A stretch of 64,000 bases of DNA from positions 182,456 through 246,455 of the forward strand of contig JBBHKE010003201.1 of NCBI GenBank assembly GCA_037447655.1, written 5' to 3'. Of this stretch, positions 1-11,252 are shown piece after piece (within the stretch, counting starts at the first letter, position 1; each line of letters begins with the position of its first letter). Below the pieces are notes generated by a model that did no database searches, was not told the origin of the DNA, and was given only the letters and a program-made list of their open reading frames with translations. Source of the DNA: Zygnema cylindricum (taxonomy: Eukaryota > Streptophyta > Zygnematophyceae > Zygnematales > Zygnemataceae). The translations under genes were made by a program, and so were the position numbers.

Positions 1-244
1 GACCTTCCTTATTTTTGACTGGTTCCTCGGATCACCGATAGACAACCGAATTATTGTTTGACTCGGAGAATCGAAGGAAATAGCAACAACCCCCCTGCCC
101 CTTCCCCTTTACTCCCTTTCATCCATACCTTTGAGCCTTCTGAGAGCTTTAATTTGGATCGAGAGGTTCTCATTAAGGCTCTTAGCTCTTCTCCTCACCT
201 TTCAACGGGGGGCCCCTCAGGCAGAGTGTATGAGTTGTTTCGCG
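1..244. other. No gene recognised
   Basis: This stretch holds only short chance frames without recognisable motifs. It leads into the dispersed repeat that starts near 245. Confidence 0.4.
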
Positions 245-1256
245 ATTGTCGTGCATGTGACAAAGATTATGATATACATGCAACACAACCAGCTGAAAGA
301 TAAATGATAACGAAATGAACGAGAAAGTCATGAAAATCTCAGAAAACAAGTGCGAATAATTATGTACAAGCAGCAAGCAGCAAAAAACATATAATAAGAA
401 ATATCAAGGTAGGGTGATAAAGGAAGCTAAGAGGCTCAGTTTGTTATTAAGCCAACAGATAGCCACTAGGCTCCTTGGTCAGTTTTTATTCCTTCCAGGA
501 GTTCAATAAATAAAGATTTATCCTATAATCACAACACATAAACTGCAAATGTAGCAAACTGCGAGGAAATATGAGATAACCAGATTTGATCACACACAAA
601 ACATATAACAAAAGTCAACCCTAATCCTATCGTAAACCATAAAGCAAACCAAAACTGTCAATCGATCCAAAGTTCACAACAGCCTGAGAAAGAAGGCGGC
701 ACATCCACGATATGAAAGAAAAGTAGAAACAATTAGGTCTCGGCGTGAGCTGCTGTTAAATTGTAAGGCTGATTAAAAAAGTAGAGCGGGCTTCAGAAAT
801 GTTATGACCATGTATAAATCTGCTTTCATCACAAGAAATGAGAGTTTAGGCTAATCTTCCAAAAAGAGAATTCCTGTGATCTTGAAATTGTGTGCACAAA
901 ATTCACCTAAAATTCGCTAAGTACAAAGTCTACAGCTGAAAGTCTACCTTACTACGAATACATGCGTTCTATGTAGCTGTTTGCTCTTAGTTTGGAATTT
1001 GACCAATTGACGACCAAAATCGTATGCCTTACGTTACACAATCTACAACCTGCGGATAAAAACCCTTCCTACGCTACATGTGAATGCGTGCGACCTCTAA
1101 GGGTCCACGACTTAAAATGGACCAATCAACGTCGACGGGTGCAGTTCGCATCCGGATCGTCCATTTGTCTGCATCCTTCGTGGTCGTAGATTTGCGTTCG
1201 AATCCACGCTGGCGTCGACATTATTTGGAGTTGATGTTTCGGTTCACGACCGTCCG
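245..1256. repeat. Dispersed repeat family, copy A (non-coding)
   Basis: The segment begins around the words TCGTGCATGTGACAAAG and shares ordered blocks with 8,630-9,502, 9,503-9,697 and 25,078-26,260. One shared block is the 'AAGCCAACAGATAGCCACTAGG' type sequence near 455. Another is the 'ACCTAAAATTCGCTAAGTAC' block near 904. No coding potential is visible. The copy stops exactly where the Copia-1 LTR begins at 1,257, so Copia-1 probably inserted into it. It may be an LTR or a non-autonomous element; I could not find its termini. Confidence 0.6.
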
Positions 1257-2288
1257 TGAAACTCTGAGACCTCCATAAGTCCTCAGAGTGGACAGCTTCC
1301 AAGAAGCCTCTAGGATAACCCTGACCCCTCTGTGATTCAACAAAAACAACTGCCACCCTTGTGGACAATAACTTTGACCACCTTAACCCCTATAAAGGCA
1401 AGACTCCCCTAGGTCGATAGCAAAAAGAATCTCTGAATTTGCTCCTCTGAGCAGTAAGTTATGGAGGGTCAAAGTTGAGCTTTTGTACAGAATCTCTCTG
1501 GGAGAGAGGGTCCTATCTCCTAATTTTTCTAAGTCCTATCTTTCTCACAGACTCTATCTATTGATGTACCTAGCCAATCAGATTACACTTACAGTTGCCG
1601 GTGTACTTTCTGTAAGGACACTATACGACATGGCCTAAATGTCGACACGTGGTATGTCCGGATTCGCTCCCTTAATCCTCCGAGATGCCGCGATCCAATG
1701 TCATTCGGCCACGTGTCATCCGATGTGGCGATGACCAAAAACCGCCGAAATCCTCTTCCGCGATCTCGGCGTTAATTCAGGCCGTCCGATTATATTCACA
1801 TTTAATCGTAGCCGTAATAAATACATGCGTTGTATTCGTTTCACTATGCGCGGTATTGGTTTCTTATCCGTACCGTAACCCGTACTTTTACAATACTAGA
1901 TTTATGTCATCCATATACAGTTTCAGTTAAATGAACTATCTTACGTATAAATGTTTAAATAAATATCAAACTATATATTACGTAACACTAGTTAAAGACT
2001 TTAACGGCTAAGGCTACCGGCTATTGGCTGCCTACCGTCCGGTAGGTACCAGGATCAAATCGTGTGACCGGCACATACCTTTTAGTAAATAAACCCCTAA
2101 CTAATATATATTTCCCGTAAACCTCTGGATAGCCTAGGTAGCCATGGCTTTAGCTCCCTCTCCAATTTCTCAGTGACTGCGACAAGTTTGAGAGTTGGAG
2201 AGAGAAGTTAGAGGTAGACTACCTCGGCTTCTTTCTATATTTCTATTTAGACCTAGAAAATACTTTAAATGGACCATTAATTTCTACA
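1257..2288 (-). repeat. 3' LTR of Copia-1
   Basis: This 1,032 bp LTR starts TGTAGAAATTAATGG on the minus strand after a purine-rich tract. It ends in ...GAGTTTCA, with the TG...CA termini usual for LTRs. It aligns along its length with the 13,985-15,052 LTR of Copia-2. Confidence 0.88.
1996..2073 (+). other. tRNA-like module inside the Copia-1 LTR (decayed)
   Basis: On the strand opposite to the element, a box-A-like stretch (TTAACGGCTAAGGCTACC) is followed about 35 bases later by a box-B-like stretch (CCAGGATCAAATCG). It is homologous to the modules in the Copia-2 LTRs. The stems are degraded, so a functional tRNA is unlikely. Confidence 0.35.
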
Positions 2289-2301
2289 CTCCCCTTATTT
2301 T
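2289..2301 (-). other. Polypurine tract of Copia-1
   Basis: Minus strand AAAATAAGGGGAG lies directly before the LTR, the usual position of the plus-strand primer. The same tract precedes the 3' LTR of Copia-2. Confidence 0.8.
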
Positions 2302-5112
2302 CTAGTCAATTTTTAATTTCAAACCACACTGTTCCCTGCAGAAAATTAGCTTAGGGGAAGGCACAGGTTTGGTGATCATATCTGCTACCATCTCACTATC
2401 TGATCGGTACTCTAAACTGATTATTTTGTTTTCTACTTTCTCTCTAACAAAGCTGAGTCTGATGTCCATGTGTTTGGCTTTAAAATGATGTTTAGGATTG
2501 GCAAAAATAGCGATTGCTGCCTGATTATCACAAAATATTTTCTACACACCACTTTTAAGGTGACCAAGCTCACCAAGCAAAGACTTGACCCACATCAATT
2601 CTTTTACAGCAGAGCAAGAGGCCATATACTCAGCCTCCATGGTGGACTGAGCAATAACTTTTTGTTGTTTGCTACTCCAACAGCAAGCCCCATCACCCAC
2701 ATATAATACATATCCAGAAGTGCATCTCCTCATCCGAGCATCACCATAAGTGGCATCACTCCAAGTAGTGATGTCAGTATTCTCCCCACCCAAATGCAAC
2801 TATATATCCCTAGTTCCTATCAGATATCTAAGGACTCTCCTAGCTGCCTCCCAATCCCTCTTAGTGGGAGCATTTAGACTTCTACTCAGCACTCCTACAG
2901 CTGCAACTAAATCCGGCCGGGTACATTTCATAAAATAGATTAGACTTCCCACTACTTGCCTGTAAGGAATAGTCTGCATGAACTGTTCTTCAGGAGATGA
3001 TTCCTCGTCTAAGACTATGACTCTTTCTTCCTCACTCCCCTCACTTCCCTTCTTCAACTCCATTGGAGTTGCACAACTATTAGCTTTATCCATTTGAAAA
3101 TTTTCAAGCATGTTCCCTGATGCTTTCTTTTGAGTCAATCTTATAATCTTTCTTTTTCGGTCTCTCTCTACTTGGATTCCCATAATATATTCTGCTTCCC
3201 CCATATCCTTCATTTCAAATCTCCCCTTAAGATCGTTTTTCAGTTTATTAATTTTTTCCATTGATTTACTTAAAACAACCAAATCATCAACATAAATTGC
3301 AATAAATATAAAACCTCCCTCATCTTCGAAAACATAGATTGAGTGATCTGAGCTGATACGGATATATCCTAGACCAGTAAGAAACTCATCAAGCTTCTTA
3401 TTCCACTGTAAAGGCGCCTGTTTCAAACCATAAAGAGATTTAATCAGCCGTCATACCTTACTCTCCTCTCCTTCCTCCACAAACCCTTCGGGTTGTCGCA
3501 TGAAGATCTCCTCTTCCAATTCTCCATGCAAAAGGTTGTCTTGATGTCCATGTGGTGCACTTCCATGTCTTCCGCTGCTGCCAGGCTGAGAAGTATGCGG
3601 ACGGAGGGAAATCTGACCACCGGGGCAAAGGTTTCCTCGTAGTCAATTCCCTCTTTTTGTGTAAATCCCTTTGCCACTAATCAGGCCTTGTAGCGCTCGA
3701 TTGTGTTATCTCGGTTCAGTTTTAATTTGAAAACCCACTTACAACCGATTGGTTTTCGGTTAGGTGGACAATCCACCAACTCCCAAGTATCGGCTGCCAT
3801 AATTGAGGCCATCTCCTCATTGATGGCTGTCTTCCACCGGTTTCTTTCTGGACAAGTCATCGCCTCTCCATAAGTTTAAGGTTCATCTTGATGAGATAGT
3901 TTAGTTACCTTGTTATTAACCTCTTTTTCTTGCAGTCTTTTGCTACTTCTCCTTCCCCTCTCAAAATCTGAGGCCATAATAGATGGTTCTTGTGGATTCT
4001 TTCAAACAATTTCGGCTTCTCCCCTATCCTTTGATTCCGAATCAATTTCCACCACGTCTTCTGTTTCGGGTAGAGTTGTCGTTAGAGTTTCCACAGCCGA
4101 GTCCTTTTCGGTCTGATATCTACCTGCAAGAATGTCATCTTCTCTAAAACTTGGATAGTTAGGAAGCTCAAAGTCATCGAAATTTTTCTGACTCAAATCT
4201 GATTATTACTGACTTTGTATACTTGAAGGGATCCACAGACTTTCCTTCATCCATAACTACTAGATGTTTTACTAAGATTATATCTTCCCTTTTTAGATTG
4301 TAAACTCTATATCCTTTAACATCCTCATCATATCCTAATTAGTATCCCGGTTTTCATTTAGGATCTAGCTTCCAATTAGACCGATATGTATCTAGACTGA
4401 ATTCTTGACTACCGAAAACCTTTAAGTGAGATATGTTCGGTTTCCGGCCTGTCCATCTCTCATAAGGTGTTTGATCTTTTATAGGTGAAGTAAGAGCTCT
4501 ATTTTTGAGGTAATTAACATAGTTCATTGTTTCTGCCCAAAACCTTTTTCATATCTTTTTATCTTACAACATACTTCTAGCACTATCACTTAGTGTTCTA
4601 TTTAACCTTTCAGCTACCCCATTCTGTTCCGGGTTTTCTGGAACTGTCTTTTGGTGTTGGACTCCATTTTCCCTCAAAAAATCCAAAAAACTGGTTAGAA
4701 GTATACTCCCCACCATTGTCACTCCTTACTCTCTTGATTGGAGTTTCATGGAGTTTTTCACTCCATGCTTTATATTGTCTAAAGCAATCCTGAGCTTCTG
4801 ACTTGTTTTTCAAAAAATACACCCGGGAATACCGAGACCAATCATCAGTGATAGTCATCATAAATCTCTTCTCCCCCTGTGAGGGCACTTTAGCCGGTCC
4901 CCAAATATTTGTGTGTACCAAATCTAGAATTTTTCTCCCTTATAGGTGACTGTTTTAGGAAAGGGTAATCTGTGTGTTTTACCTTGAGCACATCCACTAC
5001 AATCACTTACATTATCACTTTCACTGAACTTAATCCCTTCCACCACTCCCATCTTTTTCATCTCTCTTAACTTGTCTAGATTCACATGCCCAAGCCTCTT
5101 ATGCCACATCAC
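2302..5112 (-). pseudogene. Copia-1 pol fragment (integrase-RT-RNase H)
   Basis: Domain order on the minus strand is as follows. The integrase HHCC finger is at 4,924-5,112 (HKRLGH, then CSGCAQGKTHRLPFP). The integrase core is at 4,610-4,921 (RSDNGGEY). The linker lies around 4,002-4,196. The RT start is at 3,444-3,677 (KGFTQKEGIDYEETFAPVV). The RT with catalytic YVDD is at 2,800-3,426. RNase H is at 2,542-2,799 (WSDATYGD, STMEAEYMA). The last part, 2,302-2,541, follows an in-frame TAG. Against Copia-2 two of the stops are TGG-to-TAG (near 2,801) and CAG-to-TAG (near 2,543), both transitions. A frameshift separates the RT pieces near 3,440. The protein cannot be made whole. Confidence 0.88.
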
Positions 5113-5456
5113 AATAACAATAACAATAACAATAAAAATAACAATAACAATAACAATAACAATAACAATAAAAATAACAATAACAATAACAATAATAATA
5201 ACAATAATAATAACAATAACAATAATAATAATAACAATAACAATAATAATAACAATAATAATAACAATAATAATAACAATAACAATAATAATAACAATAA
5301 TAATAATAACAATAATAATAACAATAATAATAATAACAATAACAATAACAATAACAATAATAATAACAATAACAATAACAATAACAATAACAATAAAAAT
5401 AACAATAACAATAACAATAATAATAACAATAATAATAACAATAACAATAATAATAA
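5108..5456. repeat. AATAAC/AAT microsatellite, about 350 bp
   Basis: Nearly uninterrupted AATAAC hexamers mixed with AAT and occasional AAA steps run for about 350 bp. All three forward frames stay open (poly-Asn, Ile/Thr and so on), which creates long spurious ORFs. It sits at the truncation point of Copia-1, and part of the junction (ACATCACAATAAC) may be element-derived. Confidence 0.97.
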
Positions 5457-5827
5457 TACTTCGTTTGGTGCGTACACATGTGCAGACAAAACCTATTTAC
5501 TACGTAGTGCATATAATACGGGTGCACTACACCGCACTTTTGACCTGTGCATGTTTCGCACGAAAAGAGTACCTCGCGACCTTCCCTCGGCACCATCTCA
5601 CGACGCCTCCCTTTCCACGCCTGCCAAAGAGAATGATCGTGTACGGACAGCACACTGCCTGTACGGAATGTACGGAATGTGTGCGGACTGAATTCGGCTG
5701 TGAAAGAACCGTGTACGGACGAGGTACGGACGACGTACGGAATGTAAATGAGAAAAACCCTAAAAAAAATATAAACCCGGAAAATATATTTCGCCTGAAA
5801 CCCTAAAACTTAAAAAAAAATACAGCT
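5457..5827. other. Non-coding, GTACGGA-rich segment
   Basis: GTACGGA recurs at least six times between about 5,640 and 5,745, several as GTACGGAATG or GTACGGACGA. No gene is supported. The same word is scattered through 45-57 kb. Confidence 0.5.
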
Positions 5828-6478
5828 TTTATCCCCCTACCCCATCTCTCTCTCCCCTCCCCTCCCTCTCCCCCTCCCCCTCCCCCCCCTCCCCCCCCAC
5901 GTCCCACCTGCGGAGCACCATGAGGTCCTGACACGTGGCCGCTCCCCTGACTCCCCGGAAATTGCGGAGACGTGTGCCACGTGGCAGGTGGTTGAGAGAG
6001 AGGGGGGGGAGGGGCGTAGTTCCAAGACCCCCCCTGTGACACTGTCACGGCCCCCCCATAAGAGGGGGGGGGGGGGAGGGGGGGGGGGGGGGGGAAGGGG
6101 GGGGGGGGGGGGGGGGGGGAGGAGGGGAGGGAGAGAGGGAGGGGGGAGGGGGGGGAGAGAGGACAAAAGAGTTGGGCGGCTGATTTGGAGGTATCTGGGG
6201 GTGGTGGGACCAGTGAGGGTACATTATTTGGGGGGTGGAGGGAGAGGGCCGGAGGGAGAGGTAGGGGTAGAGGGAGAGGGGTGGAGGGAAAGGGAGAGGG
6301 TGGAGGCAGAGGGAGAGGGAGAGGGAGGGCGGATGGAGGGAGAGGGAGTTTACACGTGGCACAGTTTCAGAGGGGGGGAGAGAGAGAGAGTGAAGGGGGA
6401 GGAGGGAGGGCAGGGAGGAGAGGGCAGGGAGGAGAGGGGAGTGAGGGGAGGGAGTGAGGGGAGGGAGTGAGGGTTCTG
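5828..6478. repeat. Homopyrimidine then homopurine low-complexity tract
   Basis: About 5,828-5,900 is almost only C and T. About 6,060-6,478 is almost only G and A, with G runs above 15 between 6,061 and 6,120. The intervening 150 bp is mixed. The two arms could pair imperfectly, and the G runs could form quadruplex or triplex structures. ORFs here are composition artefacts. Confidence 0.95.
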
Positions 6479-6531
6479 AAATGAGATTTCAAATTTTAGG
6501 AATATCGGATGACCTGCTGTGAAACTGAGAC

Positions 6532-7093
6532 CAGAGGTCGCAAAAGTCAAAATTTTACATAACCGAAACCGACCGTTTTTTTTTTTTCAAAATCTGAGTA
6601 ACCGACGCCCGACCGGGTTATGTCACGCTCCAAAAATTTTAACCGTTAACCGACCGGCGTTTACGAAATAAAGGATAACCGAAACTCAATTTCTCGCGAC
6701 TAACCGTGCCCGCCCGTAACCGAAAAAGTACAAAATAAACTAATGTACGACGTATGAATAAGCCAAAAAATACGATTTGTCGCGTTCCCTAAGATTTGCA
6801 AAATGAAGTGTTACTACCGTGTCACATTTGCGACGCTAATCATGATGTCACGTACTTCCACGATACCAAAGAGTACAAAGTACAATAATGTTGGATTGTA
6901 TGGACAATACAAATTTTTCATTTTTTTGGTTTTTTGGTTGACCGACCGTAACCGACCGTTTTTTTTTTTTTGGTGAATCAACCAACCGCAACTGCCCAAC
7001 CCTCAAAATTTGGCAACCGAATCCGTTCTGGATCCGGCGCGGGCGGTCGGTTAACAGTCGGTCACGGTTTCGGTTGACCGTTTGCGACCTCTG
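6532..7093. mobile_element. hAT-like non-autonomous DNA transposon (MITE), copy 1
   Basis: The element is 562 bp with perfect 13 bp terminal inverted repeats: CAGAGGTCGCAAA at the left and TTTGCGACCTCTG at the right. It is flanked by an 8 bp near-duplication, ACTGAGAC versus ACTGAGAG. CAG-type ends with 8 bp duplications are typical of the hAT superfamily. It has no coding capacity. A second copy lies at 54,629-55,370. Confidence 0.82.
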
Positions 7094-7505
7094 ACTGAGA
7101 GTCACAAAACGACAAATTTGGAAAATTGGATTGTGACACCGATACAAATATTCGGCGAATTCCGATTTCGAAAGAGGAGAAACCGATTTTATCATTTTGA
7201 CACGTCAGATTTTGAATATCGAAGGAAAATAACCGTACTAATTAGCACTATTAAATGAAACAAAATGCACTAAATTAATTGCACGAAATTTTTTATCAGC
7301 CACATAAAGGACAACCTATTGGCGTACGAAATAAGTAGAAATAGTACGTTAAAATAGTGAAAATAGTAGGTCGTTGCCACGTCATTTTAGGAACTTTCTT
7401 AAAAGTTTAGCGTCAAACGTTTAGCGCTTTTATTCTTTTAGAGCTCTTAAAGGAATTTAGACGATCTGACGGTTTTGAGCCGTTCGATCGGGTACTAACT
7501 CACAT
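7094..7505. other. No gene recognised
   Basis: AT-rich sequence with only short frames. I see no motif or repeat that I can name. Confidence 0.4.
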
Positions 7506-7703
7506 CGTTATTAGAGTTAAAGTTTTTTTCGCCGCTTAAAACATATTTTCTCCATGCTTACTTGTCGGATTGTCAATCGAAGACCGTCAATAGGAAGGCG
7601 AGGATCTTGCCTTCCAATAGTAATTGTCGGATTCAGAATACGAACTGTGTGCACGGGGAAAAATATGTTTTAAGCGGCGAAAAAAACTTTAACTCTAATA
7701 ACG
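7506..7703. mobile_element. MITE with long inverted repeats
   Basis: About 46 bp at the left (starting CGTTATTAGAGTTAAAG) recurs inverted at the right (ending CTTTAACTCTAATAACG), leaving a 100 bp centre. The arms resemble those of the TA-flanked family at 48,590-49,028. The outermost CACCG is not clear here, so this is probably an older copy. Confidence 0.7.
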
Positions 7704-8629
7704 ATTAGCGGTTGTGTAGAATGCAACATGTCCGTTTTGCACTTGCACTTAAACGCCTTGCAGTCTCAATCTCAGGGTATGTCCCATGTGCATAAGTAAG
7801 GGTTTTTTTTTTCTGTCGTTTTCTTGTATGACTTAGCGCCGTACTACCTAAGTTGCAACCGTACGAAGGAATCGCAAATTTGTAGAGTACAATTTGCATC
7901 ATCCTCGAATTTAGGATGTATGAAAATTTGTCGTCTTGTATTTTTCGACACACTTCCACGACATAAAATGTCATATTCAACCTTACTTTTAAACACATGC
8001 GCGATGTGTTTAAAAACTAGGTATTTTCGATAAAAAATATGAACATACATGCCCTAATTTTCAAAAAAAATCATACGATTTCCAATGACAAAGAAAAGTA
8101 CAATATTCGTTAAATTTTGTCTGTTTCCGTTCGAATACAACGAAAAAAAGTAAACAATTTGTTTGGATTTGTCCGTTTTCGTCCAGTACGAATTTCTTTT
8201 TTGCAGGGATCTTCAAATTTCAATGCCATTTCACGTCGACCGGAAAAGAGACGCAAAGGCAAATCGCCTCGTCTTCATCCATGATACAGCACAAGCTAGA
8301 AAGCGATTCTTCTACAATGTCACGGTAAGACATGCCACATCACAAGCAGTTCCAAAAAATAACGTGCGACCACACATTGTAGACGTTGACAATCGTCACA
8401 GGTATTGTTGACGTATATGATCGTCACAAGCGTACGTTACGATTTCGTCCTTACAGACATAGGGACACTTGAAAACCAGGTCCGGTGGATCCGCGCTAAA
8501 ATACAAAGTAAGTTCCGTAAGTTACAAGTACATGGGGACATACCCTCATTCTTTCGAAAAGTATTTGAATACGATCACAAATGTAGTATTTAATTTATCG
8601 TACTGTAAGGGCACACTCTCATGTGACTC
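7704..8629. other. No gene recognised
   Basis: Only short overlapping frames occur on both strands. Around 7,800-7,880 a T-run followed by TGTCGTTTTC resembles the left part of the repeats at 45,668 and 47,050, so it may be a decayed relative. Confidence 0.35.
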
Positions 8630-9502
8630 TTGTCGTGCATGTGACAAAGGAGAAGGTAAAGATGCAATACAATCAGATGCAAGATAAATGATTAAAAAAT
8701 AAGCGAGAAAATCATGAAAATTTCAGAAAACAAGTGAAAAGAAATATGTACAAGCAACAAGCAACAAATAAACATATCATAAGAAAAATAAAAGGTAGGG
8801 TGAGAGAGGAAGAAGAAAGAAAGAATGAAAGCATGAATTCCTGTACTCTTGAAATTGTGAGCACAAAATTTACCTAAAATTCACTAAGTACACAGTCTAC
8901 AGCTAAGCGTCTAACTTACTATACATACATGCGTTCTATATAGTCATTTGCGCCTAGTTTGGATTTTGGCCAATAGGCGACTAGAATCATATGCCTCGCG
9001 TTATAAAATCTACAGCCTAAGGATAAAAACACTTCTTACGCTACATGTGAATGTGTGAGACCTCTAAGGGTCCACGATTTAAATTAGACCAATCGCGTCG
9101 CCGTGCGCAGTTTGAATCTCGTTCGTCCGTTCTTCTGCGTCCTTAGCGGCCGTTGATGTGCGTTCAAATTCGCGCTGGTCTTGATATATTTCCACGTTGG
9201 CGTTTCAGCTCGCCAATCGTACGTACCAAACTTAGACTTGTTCGCGAAAATTCTGGCGCCTAACGAATAGACGTACGGACTTCAAAATGTTCGCGGGTTT
9301 CACGTCGCCTGACAACTTCGCATACAGAATCCAATATGTCTGCGGGTTTCACGGTGTCAACGAAAATATGTACGGTCCTGTCGCCACCGAAACATACCAG
9401 AATACAAATTAGTGTGGCGTTAGTTTTAACAAACCATTTCCATGCCATTTGAATGCGGTTAAATGCGGTATGATTCCGGCCAACATGATACGGCATTACA
9501 GC
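8630..9502. repeat. Dispersed repeat family, copy B
   Basis: It begins TCGTGCATGTGACAAAG and follows the same block order as copies A and D, without the 'GATAGCCACTAGG' middle block. The right half, with its 'TTCGCGGGTTTCACGTCGCC' block near 9,291, matches 26,055-26,110. It is directly followed by the start of another unit (copy C). Confidence 0.65.
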
Positions 9503-9697
9503 TATCGTGCATGTGACAAAGAAGATGGTAAATATGCAATAAAATCAGCTAAAAGATAAATGATAAAGAAATAAGCGACAAAGTCATGAAATCTCAGAAA
9601 ACAAGTGAAAATAAATATGTAAAAGCATTGAACAACAAATAAACATATCATAAAAAAAACAAAAGGTAGGGTGAGAGAGAGAGAGCTAGGAGGCTCA
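9503..9697. repeat. Dispersed repeat family, partial copy C in tandem with B
   Basis: It repeats the first 190 bp of copy B, from TCGTGCATGTGACAAAG through GGTAGGGTGAGAGAG. It ends at GAGGCTCAG next to a run of nine C. On the minus strand that run reads as a G-run followed by TGAGCC, so this could be the polypurine tract and LTR start of the adjacent gypsy element. Confidence 0.5.
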
Positions 9698-10010
9698 GTT
9701 TATTCCCCCCCCCAGCTCTTTAGCCTGCCGAAGAGCTGGCCAACACGACTGGTAACTCTCGACAGCCGTGACGAAACCAATGACCGTCCGGAACTGTTGT
9801 TAACGAAGGAACCAAACACTCCATGTGAAATCCTTAGTTGCAATGATCGCATAAAAGCATTCATGTTTCTCCGTCGGCTCGGTTGCAAAGTGCGCATTCT
9901 GTAGCCTTAGTGATGGGCATACGTATAGGGTCCATATCTTGGAAGAGATCTGGTAAATAACATGGAGCACAGTTCTTCGAATGCTCCCAAAAGGTTCGCG
10001 TATCTGCTCC

Positions 10011-10247
10011 TTAAAGTCCTAGCATGCCATTCGTGTCTACTTTGATAATTCGGAGAATATCAGGTGAAACATCTGTGTCCAAGGTATCGAAAGATTTACG
10101 CCGTAAGTAGACATAATCCCCCACTCGGTAAGGCTTCCGCAGGGGTCGGTAACCGCCGCTGCGTGTCGTGGCGAAGCGCAAAGTATCTCGGTGTTGGGCG
10201 ATCTGCATGTTGTTAAAAGCCATGGGCATCTCTCGGGCAAAAAGCAA
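10011..10247 (-). pseudogene. Gypsy integrase C-terminal fragment
   Basis: A 78-codon frame reads ...YRPLRKPYRVGDYVYLRR..., typical of the region after the gypsy integrase core where the protein binds DNA. It lies downstream of the integrase core on the same strand. Frame breaks separate the two. Confidence 0.6.
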
Positions 10248-10489
10248 CGCCCTGTTAGTAAGTTCTTCCAGAAAACCCCGTCAGATAGTAAGGAACACGG
10301 AAAGCTTGCGGCTTTCTAGGTATTCCTACCTAACAAGGGTTGACGCCCAAATAAGACATAGTATGGACTGAAATTAGCAACACTCGCATGTACCGACATT
10401 CTATACCCCATGGCAATATAGCCAAATGACTCGTCCCACACTATTATATGTTTCTCCAAGCAATGTTTGCGTAATGCCTGCTTGAAGGT

Positions 10490-10949
10490 CTAAACTGCAC
10501 GTTCTGCCAATCCATCAGTCTGTGGATGATCGCGGCTTATTCGACGATGGTCTATGAGAGCGTCATCTAGCATTTTTTGGAATTCTCTACGGGATTCAGT
10601 CCTTTCATCTGTGAGGACTTCCGCTGGAGCGCCGTATCTCATGAGGACATGTTCCTTAAAAGCGACAGTGGTGAGCTTTGCAGTTTTGTGTGGTAACGCT
10701 ACTACTTCAACCCATTTGCTAAAATTTTCAATCATGATCATTATATATTGTTTCCCTCTCCGGGGATATGGGAAAGGGACCTGCCAAATCACACGGCCAG
10801 CGGGAAAATAGCCCCTTGATGGGTAATGGTTGGAGGGTAGTGTGGCGGTTGCTAAAAGAGGTACGTAGACGATCACATATTGCACACTTGTGCAATACCG
10901 CTGCGACATCAGATTGCATCCCTGACCACCAATAGCGTGCCTGCAGCAA
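10490..10949 (-). pseudogene. Gypsy integrase (zinc finger and core), frameshifted
   Basis: Two overlapping minus frames give the end of the HHCC finger (CAICDRLR), the first catalytic region (PCDLAGPFP), then FSKWVEVVALP, the second aspartate in VLTDERTES, and PQTDGLAERAV with the glutamate. The first frame runs 10,949-10,728 and the second 10,909-10,490, so a frameshift lies near 10,740-10,800. Integrase would insert the cDNA; this copy cannot be functional. Confidence 0.75.
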
Positions 10950-11252
10950 GCTTAAGGTGCGCTTGGTCCCATAATGACCCAGCTCGGTGTGAATTTATTC
11001 AATCACGGATAGGCAATCAATCGGGCGGGGCACGTGCCTATGACTACTGTCCGGTAACAATCGAACTAGCGATCCACCTAACCAAAGATAATTTTTAGCT
11101 CTTTTCTTTACTCGTTCCTCCTCCTCGGATGTAGTGCCTTGTCGGAAGGTTTGTGAGGAGAGGAAAAGAATTAGTGCTCCATCCCGCCATGGGTCTAGGG
11201 TAGAGCAAGAGTTGGGCAGCGAGGTTAAACAATGTGTGATATAAAACCCTGT

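Larger units (their letters stand above)
1257..5107 (-). mobile_element. Copia-1: 5'-truncated Ty1/copia retrotransposon
   Basis: Read on the minus strand this is the 3' part of a Ty1/copia element: integrase zinc finger, integrase core, reverse transcriptase, RNase H, polypurine tract and a complete 3' LTR. Its RNase H and RT are nearly identical to those of Copia-2 at 16-19 kb, and the LTRs align end to end, so the two belong to one family. Gag, protease and the 5' LTR are missing. Homology ends at about 5,107, in the codons just upstream of the MMWHKR motif, where an AATAAC microsatellite begins. The element is dead through truncation and several nonsense and frameshift mutations. Confidence 0.9.

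Noticed and set aside
5072-5806. Long frames of poly-Asn, Ile/Thr or Leu over the AATAAC repeat on both strands
   Set aside because: All frames are open only because the hexamer lacks stop codons; composition artefact.
5988-6470. Gly/Arg/Glu-rich and Pro/Ser-rich frames of up to 160 codons
   Set aside because: They lie wholly in the homopurine tract and contain no domain.
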